Source: Capitella teleta
Taxonomy: Eukaryota > Annelida > Polychaeta > Capitellidae
Assembly: GCA_000328365.1 (NCBI GenBank)
Contig: KB310391.1
Coordinates: 356,880-420,879, forward strand
Direction of reading: 5' to 3'
DNA: 64,000 bases
Position 1 is the first letter of the stretch. Every line of letters starts with the position of its first letter. Below, one piece after another: positions 1-11,939 of the stretch. Below the pieces are notes generated by a model that saw nothing but the letters and a program-made list of their open reading frames with translations, had not been told where the DNA came from and did not search any database. The position numbers and the translations under genes are program-made.

Positions 1-890
1 AGTGAGTATGAATGAGACAATCATTATTAAAGTTAGAACAATTAACACAATGTAAAGCTTCGTAAGGAACATTAATACCTTCTAGACATACACTTAACAT
101 TTCTTTGTACGCTAGAATATCTCGACTAGATGCTCTATGCCATGAAACACGATTCTGTGAAGTAGATACGGATTGAGTAACATTACATAAATTGAGTTTG
201 ATATCAAGAAATACTGGTGCGTGATCTGAAAGGTTGTCACCTTCATGAACTGCTAAGTAATGCACAATCGAGTTAAATATATTTTCAGAGACACAGAAAT
301 GATCAATAATAGAGCGTGCTCCAGTGGCCTCGTTTTCGTAGGTGAAATCGACATGACACTGATCAAAAGACTGACAAAAGAGTAAACTTTGATTGAAACA
401 TAGATTTTCAAGTGCTCTTAAGTTAGCTGATCTTGTTCTTCTCAAGTCTACATTCATATCACCACCTATGATGACATTATCAATATCTTGATGAACTGAA
501 ATTATAGATTCAATCTCATTCATAATATCCATGTAAGCATCAACATTTGTCACACTGTCACACGGCATATATACATTAAAAATAAGAAATTTGATAGAAT
601 TAATCACGTTCACCACGCAAGCAAACATTCTACAAGAGTTTGTCTGCACAGTGGCGATTGAGATTTTCAAACTAGAGTGAAACAATACAGCACAGCCCCC
701 ATGCGGGCGACCAACGAGGAGCTGCTGAGGGTCCATTCCGGAGACTCCTAATATAGATATGGCGTCATCGTCAATGAGTTTATTCAATTCCCAGTCATGC
801 AACCACGTCTCTTGTACTAAGAGAATATCACACTGTTGTAGCAGTTTATTGATGTATAGATGAAATCCTGAAATCCCATATAGATGAAAT
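1..890 (-). mobile_element. LINE (non-LTR retrotransposon) endonuclease region, partial
   Basis: The minus strand is open without a stop from about 890 to the left edge and encodes an APE-type endonuclease, the nicking domain at the front of many LINE ORF2 proteins. Visible motifs in order are QETWL (about 797-814, catalytic Glu), HGGCAVLFHS, GGDMNVD (about 455-475, the GDxN motif) and SDHAPV (about 208-228, the catalytic SDH). These fit CR1/L2/Jockey-like clades; I cannot pick one. The reverse transcriptase would lie left of the window. The 5' end shows a small in-frame duplication (about 845-890) in which a GFHLY segment occurs twice. Lack of stops over roughly 290 codons suggests a fairly young copy. 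Confidence 0.85.
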
Positions 891-3090
891 CCTGAATCCG
901 GGTTTTACCCACCTCGGCATGAGTTCGTAAAAATATTCATAAAAGCGCCAATCAGTTGAGGCGTCATGAATTGGTATTTCGAGATCTATATATAACATGA
1001 GTTGAACAGCGAGAGTGATATGTGGTGTTTATTTACATTGTATTAGCATGCATACATGTTCATTGTGCGCGGTTTAGATACCCACATACGCAAGGGTTAT
1101 TGGCTGGCAGATCGAGTCACTGAATGGTATAATCTCGGTTTGTGGCTTCATCCCTCAGTTGAAAGAAAGAAAGAAAAAAAAACAACAACATTACGACTGT
1201 GTTTGGCACGATTTATATTGAGTAGTCGAACTACTTGGCTTCTACGAAATGCGTTATGATTGCCATTTCTACAAAGCAGTTCAGTTCAGTTCATGATATT
1301 ATAATCCTTTTGTATCTTGTCTTCAGATTAGAAACGTAGCGATGTGGCGTCAAGAAAGTTCAGCCTTCTCCTGAGTGAAGGTCCCTCAGCTGGGTCCACA
1401 AGGTCCGGACCACGTGGATATTCGTGATCGATCTTCCTGACGTCACCACTTTGTCTCCGCTCTGCTTCACTGGCCCGAAATGGGCCTAGGTCCTTCTCGA
1501 TGGGTTGTGCAATACCGGGGGGGGGGGGGGGGGCAGTGGGAGGCAAAGTAACCTCCCAAAGTTGTAAAAAATCAAGAGGCGTTGCGAAACCCCGCCATCT
1601 TGCACTTGCGCTCGTTCATTCTTCACAGAAGAACGTTATGATATAATTAGAATGTTCCAAGGTAATCATATTCTCATAACGTGAATCCAATGTGTTGTAC
1701 ATTTCATAATGTCAGTGTACGGCTCTGAGCTGTTCGGTCAAATCCTCGATATCACTCTATCAACTGATTCGATGTCCCTGTGTATTATAGTTTTACTACT
1801 ACGATAGTAATAATTCAGTAGTCGAATATCCAGTTGAATTGTGCAATTTAAATTAGTGTAAATGGGCTTCATATACAAAACAGGATGACATAATTCCACA
1901 TGGTGATCTACTTATTAGGTAACGGTTTGCGAACAATAAAATTACTCAGTGTGTCTAACCGCATAAAACCAGCACACTTCGCTAACCACGCAAGCCAGCG
2001 TGTTCAAGTACAAAACCTCCGAATACACGTTGCATATCATTGAGACTCGACTTCTAGGCCATACATTGGAATTAAAATAGCTTAATATTGTTCGAAACCT
2101 GCCTCATGGACGACCATACGTCGTATTAGACGCAAAAAAAAAAAGAGTGTGGGGGGGGGGGAATCGTTTTGACAAAAGTTCGGGGTCGATCATAACGCAC
2201 TTGATCATTCAACCCAGATGAGGCTGTATTGTTACTTAATGATAATAATGTAACAAATTGAGTCATGCGTACAACCACGGTGTATTCGGATAATTTGAGT
2301 TAACAGATCGACAAGTCAATCTGGTTTTAAGTACAACCCAGTCATGTGACCCATGCTTTGCAAGGTTTGCGAAGTTTTAGGCGTTTAGGCAGACCCAGAT
2401 TATTAACATGATTGATCATAACGGAATCTGGGCTACACAATGAACCTCCCCGTACTCCCGCGGACATACGCCGTGCACCTTCGGTGAATTCTTTGGATGA
2501 GTGTCCGCTGTCCGAGTCTTATCATGTTGCAGTATGCAACCCATTTTCCCAGCAAGATAAAGTCTTCCTTGATCATTGGCTCTCTCAGAGTCCATAAGCG
2601 GTCATGTGTCTCCCACAAATAATGCTATTATTATGAGCATACGTCGATGCTAGTGGATCAAGGTAATGCGTCTGGTGTTCAATTAATATATGTGACGTCA
2701 CGCTTTTCTTGATTATTTTCTTGATTGGTTTAATAGTTAAGTTGTGTGTGCGTTTCTCTTGAGTAAAATTGAATGTGTTTGTGTTTTTTAGTCTGGCCGG
2801 GAAAGCTATTTTTTTGCGGCAGGTGAGGTTGATGATCAACAATCCTGATCACCTTGATATGAATATTGTGTTGTCCAGGTAGCTGTGTTTTGTATAATCA
2901 GCAACAGCAGGAATAAACAAAAATATTTAAATAAAAAGGCTTCCATTAGAAGTGCGGAAAAATAATAATAATATAATCATAATCTTAATAATCATAATAA
3001 TTGTATAAACCCACCATAGAATCTAATCCATTAGAATCTAAGCCATTATGCCAAACAGTCTGCTTGCATTATTTGATATATGTCACCCTT
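891..3090. other. Unassigned AT-rich stretch
   Basis: No gene recognised. Short open frames here have no domain signal. Contents are a long G run (about 1518-1534), A/G runs near 2132-2161, and copies of the recurrent CATAACG motif (1251-1260 reversed, 2189-2207, and about 2415-2424). Confidence 0.5.
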
Positions 3091-3092
3091 CA

Positions 3093-3365
3093 CTACACTC
3101 GGTAAATCTTTACTACACACAAAATTTTCTCGAGAGACACAGCCACCAGACCACGTGACATAATTGCGCAATGACTCAATCGTAAGCTGTCTTCAAACAA
3201 ACCTCGACACACCATAGTCCAGAGATCCTTAATGAAATCAAAACTTTGCGCTGAATAGGACGTCTGTGACCAAATTAGCCTCTCAGCATGGTCGCCCTCT
3301 GAATGGTCGAAGGAAAGGATGTTATTCAACACCCTCGCCGTCCTTATTTGGACGCGATTCAAAGA
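3093..3365 (-). mobile_element. Probable LINE reverse-transcriptase C-terminal remnant
   Basis: The minus-strand frame reads like the end of a Jockey/CR1-type reverse transcriptase: NRVQIRTARVLNN resembles the common 'RVQNRAARV' segment that follows the RT fingers and palm. The rest is degraded and I see no upstream RT motifs. It could be chance similarity. Confidence 0.35.
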
Positions 3366-3491
3366 GATTTATTAGCGGAAATGATTCACTGATTGATAAC
3401 TTAATTGGTTTCTTCTAACATTTACCTGCGGTTTGTGTTGTTGGAGCTTAATCGGGAACCCTGATCTCACTGATTGGCCAGCATGAGGAAT

Positions 3492-3711
3492 AATGGGGTT
3501 TTACGGCTTCATCCAGAAAATTCGGGTTATACGGGCGCCGGAACAGAAGCCCGGGAGCGGGGTTTTCCCTCGACATTTATCGATGAATTACAAGGGTTCT
3601 TTAACTTATTATTTTATCCTAGATGACTGGATTACTCGCACAGTGGTTAACTCGAATAGTTATAAACCGGTACTAGGAGGACTAATCAATACCGATTACG
3701 CGACCAACTGA
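3492..3711 (-). repeat. SINE fragment, same family as 41985-42305
   Basis: This segment is clearly alignable, with mismatches and gaps, to 41985-42125: both share blocks such as TACGGGCGCC, GAACAGAAG, GGTTCTTTA and a closing ACAG. Here only the 3' body is present; the tRNA-like head seen in the other copy is missing. Orientation is minus, judged from the promoter boxes of the fuller copy. Confidence 0.7.
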
Positions 3712-4179
3712 ATGATATTCTGATCTTGTATCGATGACTTCATGATTTTCGCTAATTGATCAATCGGAGATCAGTGCCCTTTAATCCTGTAATTAATCTC
3801 TGTTTTCATTACAGCTATGTCCACTTCTTTGTGCAATTGAGTCGTGTGCTCGATGTCTGCATTAACGAATGATCCCTACTTGTGCCTCTAATCCCCCATT
3901 ATCGCCCGCCTGATCCCTGCCATGAGATGCACGGTGGCTGGCGAGAGAGGCGGATCATTTGCCCGCCCTTCGCTCAAGCTACAGTGCAAACTCCCCTTAT
4001 CAATACGTGTAACACCTTTTTGTGATACAACGTTGTTATTGTGTCTGCGCGATATACCTAGTCACGATTAATATCTTTGATTGAAGATAACATCCGCGTT
4101 TATTCGCATTCCCAAACTGGTTATTTGGGGAAGATTTAGACAGGCAGGTTCCTTTATTTGGGAATACAGCCACATGGGG

Positions 4180-4553
4180 TAAGCCCCGCCCCCTCACTTG
4201 AGCGCCATTAGACAGCGCTGCCCTGCTCTGGATGGGCGATAAAAGCGGCGATTATTGGATGTCGCATTTCGCTACCATACTTGGCGCGCTGTTTTCCTAC
4301 CGGAAGAAATTATAACGAGGAAATGTTGTTAGGGAGCGGAAATTTAATTCACAAAGCTTCTCTCTGAGGAGTTCGATTCTGTTTGCGAGCGTTGGGAAGA
4401 CAATGAGACACCCGAAATTCTAATTTAATTAAATGCAAATATAATTGAACTGATACAAAACTCGCAGTCGCCGCTTCCAAGCCGTCAGCTGCGAACGTGA
4501 CACTCAGGCTACGCACCTACCTACCTTCCGTCGACGCTTATCACCATCGCCAG
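4180..4553 (+). promoter_or_regulatory. Probable Not promoter and non-coding first exon
   Basis: The stretch is GC-richer than its surroundings, with a GC-box-like CCCCGCCCC near 4185, a GATAAAAG element at about 4238-4245, an inverted CCAAT at about 4251, and a strong splice donor CAG|GTAAGT at 4551-4559. A matching acceptor (TTTCCAG) ends at 5911, four bases before the Not start codon. I infer a spliced 5' UTR exon ending at 4553. The start site is not resolved. Confidence 0.45.
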
Positions 4554-5911
4554 GTAAGTTCAATCAAAGAAGGTGTACACCTTGGTTCAATGCTATAGTA
4601 ATGGATATGTTTTATTTCAATTTACATCTGATCGTAAGTTTCAGCTATGCAGTTAATTTCAGCTTATACTCTAGAATTTTAGATAAAAATGTACAAAATA
4701 TATATATATATATTGGTAAAAAACAGATGGAGACAGGGGGAAAAAATCTATAAAAAGAGAAAAAGAAGTTTGGCTTCAATTATGAACTGCTTTCCCTGAT
4801 CGTGTATTTTACCGTAGCGTTTTTGTGTTGTTGGGTGCCTTTTTTTAGTTGAATTAAGCAATTAAGAAAACAAACTTGATATATTATTTATGTTTTTAAC
4901 CATGTGTAATGTACACATATAGCCAAACAAGACTATAATTATTGTGCTGTGCTTGAAATCCACATATCCGAAATTTCTGACAGTTCTTTTCTAAAGTTTT
5001 TTTGGTTAATTGACGTATCATTCGAACACAATCTTTGTATACATGAGTCACGTGTTTCAGATGCAGTTCATAACAACATGAAAATACATGCAGTTATTTA
5101 TTTCTCATCGGAGCTATATTCTGGGCCGATATTTCGAGGGCTTTAACTTCTTTTTTTTAAACACAATTTACTTCATTGTGTGGCTCACTGGTAGAGCGTT
5201 GGACTCTCAATCCAAGACTTAGGGTTCGATTCCCCTGGCTGACAACATACCAGAGTATAGTCTCTTATAAGGGTCGGGACTTGAAATGGGAACCTTCTAA
5301 CCAAAGAAATGAATAATCGACATTTATGGGCAGCATTTTGAACGCTTCGGTGGCTATTGCGCTGTGCAAAATGATTTACTAATAATTGCAAAATATGGTT
5401 ATGCCTAATTTAGAACATGCTCCCTCTTATGCTAGTGTGAAAATTATACCCGTCGCAAAACAAATCGGTATTGCAGGATTATTCCCAACTCATTTATTTA
5501 TACGAATTTATTTCCTCCGCCCTCGCAAAATTTAGTGCAGAATGTATAATTATAAAGCCCATCATTAAATGTCATTTAATCATTGGCGATGAATTCAGCG
5601 ACGTGATGTAACGTCCATGTGTGCATTGTATTTGCGGACGGCATATCCGCTATTTTTTTATTTTTTTTTTATTTTTTTTTTTTTTTTTGCGCAGTCAGCA
5701 CTCATCTTAAACGCAGAAACTGATTCACATACCTCAGATTATGAGGCATGTTTCTGCTGTTTTCTGGGTATAAAATATACCTACATATAACGGGTTGTTA
5801 TTTTTTGTTAAGCGTCACACCTGATATAGATATGACTTCCCTGTGCTAACCATTGATTAACCTTGCGTACGAATGATTGTCTTTATAAGCCATATGTGAT
5901 TTCCTTTCCAG
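4554..5911 (+). other. Proposed first intron of Not
   Basis: No coding signal. It holds the tRNA-derived repeat at 5175-5400 and T-rich low-complexity sequence near 5653-5690. Confidence 0.4.
5175..5400 (+). repeat. tRNA-derived SINE or tRNA pseudogene
   Basis: The first 70 bases look like a tRNA: an A-box-like TGGCTCACTGGTAGAGC and a perfect B box GGTTCGATTCC are spaced as in RNA polymerase III promoters. The acceptor stem does not pair and a non-tRNA body follows, so this is better read as a SINE head than a working tRNA. The phrase TTTTGAACGCTTCGG in its body recurs at about 13826. Confidence 0.6.
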
Positions 5912-5915
5912 TGCA

Positions 5916-8900
5916 ATGTCCCTACCCCACTCAGCACCGTCTTCGATCCTGCGTCCAATGTACCCCCTCCTTGTTCGCCCCATGGATCCTTCCGCCAATG
6001 GATTGCACCCTGCCTTCCTCTCCACCGGCACGGCGTCACATCCCTTCTTCATGGGGATGCGTCCCGCGCAGATGTCCCCGGTGTCTGCGTCGCCCAGGGT
6101 CATCGCCAAAGAGCCCAAGAACTCGTTCACCATCGACGCCATCCTCGGGGCGAACCGGCCGAGCGACGACGGCCCCCGCTGTCGGGACGGGGGCTTAGCC
6201 CTACAGCACGAGCACTTGCACCACGCGTTCCCTGTGTCGGGCACGCGCCCCCTGCGCTACAACAGAGCGCAGCCCTCCACCATCACAAGGGGTAGGTCAA
6301 TTAACAGAATTATAACATATGCAAATCACTGCTGCAAATCTCTCGCTTCCCTTGAAAATGACATGAATACGTCAATAGTCATTAGGGACGATTGACATCA
6401 AACCAATAAGTGCACATCCGTATATGGTAGTGATTAATCAGCTACCATCATGCAACGAGTGATAGCTGTAACTATTGTGTTCACAGGAATTATGCTTCCT
6501 TTGCTTAATCATTATGATGTTTCCTGCAAATGTGTTTTAAATCTTTATTGTTCTCTCTCAACCTGCCGCACGACCTAATTTTATTTGCTTTATTATTTAT
6601 CTTCTTCAAACATCGTAATGTGATTGCGTTTAGATGAAGAAACAGGCTTCTCCTTCACGGCCTCCATTTCACTCGCAGCCATCAATTTGTCCTAGCGGGG
6701 CGTTTATTGACATTATATTTGGTACACGTATCCCAATACAGTCAGACCCCGTTAATCATGTAATCCGCCCTTTTCGTAATCCGCCTCCGATCACGATTCT
6801 CAGGAAAAAGTCTACACTATAATCATTATAAATTACATATGTAATCCGCCCTTCGAAATATCGTAGTGTAAATAAATATAAGACACTACACATCTATTGC
6901 CGTCGATTTCTTTAAAGTCAGGTCAATTAAACAACAAATGGTCCCCCTCCGCTTATTCAACGTTTAAAAAGTTAATTAAACAAAGGAATCAAATGCTTGT
7001 AATGCCTTGCTTGACTGGTTGCGGCGTAAGAATCGAACTTCAAATGATATTTACAATCAGAGAAATAATTTCCTAGTAATCAATATCTAGTTAATTAACC
7101 ATATGCACAGTATTATTCAATACCAATTTATATAACTGAGGCTTAACCGGCACGAGGCCCTCCAAAATGGAGTCACAATAATAGTCTACAACTATATACC
7201 CACGTGACAGACTGACAGTAAAAAAACTCGACCAATCACAGCGGCTATCACAGGACCCCACGCGATGCATGTAATCAACTACGACGTCTCTTGTATCTCG
7301 AATCTTGGCGATTATTGATCAAGAAGACGGTTCGGCAAGGATGAAGAGAGAACTCATGACGTCATAATCCGGATTCATTCACTCTATGGTTAATTAATAA
7401 AGGAGAAAAGAGGTGAAAAATAATTAACTAGCGATCCCTTTGTTTACAAAACAAAGCATGCAATAGAACATTTCCAAAGAGTTTTCCAGTCGACAAATTC
7501 CCGGTGTTAATTTATCGGTTAAAAAAGATTTCATCCCTTTTAGAAAAGGGCTTGTATTCATACCGCTCATTCAATACATATATGCATGCATTTAATTGGT
7601 ATTTAATGCGTAAAACATGAAATGAAACATGTGACTCTTCCTCCTCTGTATAGGCCAGTCTCATTAATTCCCCGAGCAATTGTTATAGCCTTATAGATCG
7701 ATATACAATTTAAAGCTATCGATGAATCATTTAAGAATTCTGCATAGTATTTGATTTCAAAATCAATCCTCGTAAAATTTATGATTGCAAATTGTTTCTC
7801 CGCTTCATGTCAGCACTTTCTTGAATTACACCTTCTTTTTTTATTATTCAAATGTCAGTGGTAACTAGCGCCACCTGGTGCGATTCATTGGTCATTATTT
7901 CGACGTGTTACACTTATCATTTAAAATTTTAATATTTAAATCCATCCAAAAATATCTCGACTCATCTTCTCTCTGAAATTGAGTGTCATTTCTAATGTGA
8001 TTTATGAATTATATTTCAATATATCACGCTGATCGATGTAATTCAAGGTATTTTTCGAGGAGTGATTGATTGATTAAACAAATCAATTCACGCTTATTAC
8101 TCCTGAATTGGTTTCAGCGGTAAAGCAAGCACTTGAATTTGATCATGATTCGTCAAACATTCAGCGAACCATTCATCATCAATTCGATGCTCAACCTGTT
8201 TGAAAAATATTGATAAATGACTTATTCGTTTTCAAATTACCTCAACTATTGACACTGGTTTCGACGCTAAATTCTGAGAACTTCAGTAATTTATCAGTTT
8301 ATTTGAGTATTTATATTGTTTGTCTGAAATGCAAATAATTATAGTTTCTATGTTTCTATTTAACACGGTTTTTACTTCTCAGCGAGGGGGGGGGAGAAAA
8401 AAAAACGAAAAAAAGAATTCTATAAAAAAAAAAGAATAAAAAAAAAACAAAAATTAAAACAAAAAAACAAAAAAAACAAAGAGTTGTCTATACAAAGACG
8501 GAAACACCTGTTTCTGTTTGTGTTCGTAAAATTTAATGAAATTAATGTGCAGCACGAAATTGAGTTGCATAGAGACCAATTATATATTTAATCGAGTTTA
8601 ATGGCTGTAATTAGCTTTCTAATTGACTTGCATGCATGGTTGCTATAACTTGAAATATAATAGTTTTACGCAACAGTAATTAAAGACTGTTTGGGTCTAA
8701 TCGCGTGAAAGCATTAGACTATTAAACTTCGCATGATCCGTGTACAGAAATAATCTCTAATGATTTTTACACACGAAAAATGTGCATTTGAACGCTAGAA
8801 ATTTCACCTGTGCTCCTAATTTGATTGAACATTACCTGTGCTGCGTTTTGATTGCATGTATCATTATATTTCATAATGATCCTGCAGCTTGAACGATGTA

Positions 8901-9775
8901 CAATGTATACTTCATATAATGTATGTTTCAGTGGTCAAACTGACCTGGTGCAGGCTTTAGAAGCCCCGATTGATTCCGATTTTTATCTTAACGAATTCCG
9001 AATCAAAGATCTAGACGCTCTCAAATCTACAGTCATTTATAATACATGTGAGAAACACAAACACGAAGGAAGAAAAGTCTGTTTGTATTGAAAGCGATTT
9101 ACAAATTCAACAGCATGTGTATTTTTTATTATTATAGTCATTTTGTTCTTAACGAAAGTTCTGCGTTTGATTTCGTTTGATTTCTTCGCTAAAAGTTTCC
9201 TCCTCGTAACAGGAGTCAGCGAGAAGAGGTCTCTGCAATCGTTCAGCCCATCCACATGGAAGCAAAGCAAGTCAAAGCGAGTGCGAACCATCTTCACCCC
9301 TGAACAACTCGAAAGATTAGAGGCTGAATTCGAGAGACAACAGTACATGGTCGGCACAGAAAGGTACAATTCTAAACGCACCCATGAAATAAAAACACAC
9401 TCATCATGAATTCTCTTCAGATACTACCTTGCAGCTGCTCTGAACCTGACGGAGGCCCAGGTGAAGGTGTGGTTCCAGAACAGGAGGATCAAGTGGAGGA
9501 AACAGAATCTGGAGCAACAGCACGCTAAGCTGGCGTCATTCGACACGCTGTATTCTGGAGACGGAGGCCTCGGGGACAGCGATCAAGAAGACGACTTCGC
9601 CTCGAAAGAAAGCAGCGAAGAAGACGGCGTCAATTTCGCCTTCGTCGCCAATTCAGCCAATTCAGTCGCGGTTGATCTCAGTTTTGGAAAAATTGACCAA
9701 CCGGAAGCAGAGTTGACGTCAGATAGCGATGACGTCACGATTGAAAACAAAGAGAACGACGATGGCAGCACGTGA
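5916..9775 (+). CDS. Not: Not-class homeobox transcription factor
   Basis: Three coding exons: 5916-6291, 9213-9363 and 9421-9775 (882 nt, 293 residues, phases 1 then 2). Residues 71-77 are FTIDAIL, an eh1-type motif that binds Groucho co-repressors and is typical of Not proteins. The homeodomain covers about 146-205; its recognition helix contains VWFQNRRIKW (Trp193, Asn196). The QQYMVGTERYYLA segment and IKWRKQ end match vertebrate Not/floating head rather than Emx or Vent. An intron splits the homeodomain at TER|RYYLA. The tail is acidic and rich in Ser, Asp and Glu. Not proteins are nuclear repressors used in notochord, organiser or axial patterning in deuterostomes. The ATG is just after a likely splice acceptor. 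The class assignment is firm; its role in this animal is inferred. Confidence 0.93.
6292..9212 (+). other. Not: Intron between Not coding exons 1 and 2
   Basis: About 2.9 kb. It contains a truncated pogo-like element (6739 to about 7025) and A-rich low-complexity sequence at about 8388-8480. Nothing else is recognised. Confidence 0.8.
6739..7025 (-). mobile_element. Truncated pogo/Tigger-like MITE
   Basis: Starts with the terminal sequence CAGTCAGACCCCGTTAATC next to a TA, as in the two complete copies at 30250-31123 and 48561-49229. Its internal sequence aligns to the reverse complement of the right half of the 48561 copy (shared TAATCCGCCCTTC, AAATTAC and AACAAAGGAAT blocks). No second terminus is found, so the copy is incomplete. 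Confidence 0.75.
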
Positions 9776-11453
9776 CTATTGTGAAGTTGTCTTTCCTTTG
9801 TGACATGTGATCTAATCTAGTCGTGACTTTTTCTTCTTGATTTACTTGTATCAAATTGTTCAAATACGCCGTCTATAATGGCTCTCGTGTAAAATGTACC
9901 TTATACGATACTCTTGGCTGGCGTGTTTCTTTGTTAAAGTGATATGGGGAAATCGTCGGACCGTTATCATAGGTCCATTAATCCCCTGCTCATCCCGAAT
10001 CTCGCCTCAAAGACAGCGGCACTGGGTCGGAAAATACGGCTGGGTTGGGCAGTGTGAAGCGTTGGCCTTGCTTCGGCACCTCGCCGATTGTGCGTTTAGC
10101 CCCCAATTATCAAGTGACGAGAGCATTTGTCAAGAAAGTATTCATAATCTGAGCGTCAATGGGGGCATCATTTCTCGAAATTGCCCCGCTGACAACGTTA
10201 TTAGAAAAGAGAGGGCCTCGCTCGTAATGGAGGGCGGGGCCTTTAACGCGCTCTTCTCAGAGGTTGCCATGGAAACGCCTTCAAAAGGCGTTCGGGGAAC
10301 GCAATAGTCGTTCGTCATAATTACGTGTCTTGGCGTATTGTGCCAGCAGACTTATTGCCCCTACTTAATTAAAAAAAGCCTCAGCTCGGAGGGGCGCGCA
10401 TCCTGTCTTAATAGATATTATTAGATGCCAGAGGGGAGTTTGATTGCCGACCTGACATGGACCAAAAGCATTCCAGCATCTCGTCTCATTTGCTCGGAGA
10501 TGGATTATATAATGGGGGTTTTATTAGGAGGGGAGGGGGAGGGATAGAGAGGCAATGGGGCGAGTGAGCAGAGCGGCCACCCGGCAGTGGCTGATCGGGC
10601 GAGAGAAGCGCGGACAAGCCCCGGGGCTGACTTGGCTCTTTAAGCGGCCTCAAAGAAACACAAACTGTTAGTGCGTGATGGATCGAAGGCATCATCGGTT
10701 GCAATGGAGTTATCCGAGCAACGCCCCCTCAATTAGAAAGGGGCCAAATGATGCCTTGCCTGCTGGAATGCCCAGGAACAGGGCGGCCAACCAACGTGTG
10801 TCGCCATGGCAACGTATAATGTCTGTGCTAATACTGATTGTGGAGCGATTTCGATTCGTTTTACGCTTATTAGGATATTGATCGTGTTTATTGACACATA
10901 ATAAGTATATACATTGGGTCAAGTGCCCCTGGATTGGGAAGGATTCGAGAGCAGTGCTTATACAGACTGCGCGCAGTTGCAATAATAAATATTTGCTACT
11001 TGGCATATTTTGATTGAACCGATTATGCGTCATGAAAGCAAATGATAAGAAAAATCAAATGATATAATTCAACACGATATAGAACAACATCCATATACTC
11101 AGCATACAATGTTTACATAGATTGTATCGCAAATCCACTGCGCATGCGCTCGCGGAGAGTTATGGGATAGGTGATAGCGCATGCACCACCGTGTTTATTG
11201 TTGCCATGGCAACAACGCCTGAATATCAAGGTTATCACCGCTAAATACAACTATACATGTGCAAAAATATTGTTCAATTTACCTTTAAACGTTAGCAAAA
11301 TGATAATTATTTAACCGAAACATTTTTTTTTAATTGATTAGTGCATGAAGTTTTACTGTTTTCATGCGTCTTATAACGAAAGTTCTACTCTGCAATTTCC
11401 GAAGCGAGCGTGGAAATGGCCGCAGTTGGGTAACACGCGACTTCTGCCTATTC

Positions 11454-11487
<34 letters not shown>

Positions 11488-11939
11488 TAACAAGATTATA
11501 TTAACACACAGAGGTTTAAATTCAACCTGCAAAAGCTCAGAGATAAGGTGTGATACCTAACAAGAGAACATTAAGTGTACTTGTATATCAACATCGTACA
11601 CCGTGACCTGATCGCCCGCTAGACCAGTATGCCTCGCGCCCGCCGTCCAGCACATGCGAATTAAGAACTATAGGAATTCGTCGTAGGTACTTGTAGAGCG
11701 GACAGTCTGGACATTATTGAGTTTGAAAGTATCACAATAATTATAGAATTACAGGGTCAGAAATATTAAACAATCAAGGTCATACTAGTACACAAAGATT
11801 ATTCTTAATACGGCGGACAAACAGCTCAGAGATAAAGTGTAGTACTTAACAAAAGGTACTTGTAAGTGTACCAAACAAGTATATTAAACGATGAAGTCAA
11901 CACACCAGTCTCCTCAGACGCTTATTCCGTTTGTCTGCC
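9776..11939. promoter_or_regulatory. GC-richer non-coding tract with three RFX X-boxes
   Basis: No believable gene; the 137-codon frame at 9894 has no domain and unlike composition. From about 9950 to 10860 the sequence is more GC-rich and less repetitive than its surroundings, like a conserved enhancer. X-boxes (RFX sites): GTTGCCATGGAAAC at 10263-10276, GTCGCCATGGCAAC at 10800-10813 and the perfect palindrome GTTGCCATGGCAAC at 11200-11213. An NRF1-like TGCGCATGCGC lies at about 11139. Further right are an A run (about 11457-11485) and two direct copies of a roughly 58-bp sequence (about 11533-11590 and 11821-11880). Confidence 0.45.

Noticed and set aside
5178-5250. Functional tRNA gene
   Set aside because: A and B boxes are present but the acceptor stem does not pair, so a SINE head is the better reading.
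5846-6244. Long antisense frame over Not exon 1
   Set aside because: A shadow of the GC-rich coding exon on the opposite strand.
9894-10307. 137-codon plus-strand frame after Not
   Set aside because: No recognisable domain, no splice or start context, and the tract looks regulatory.
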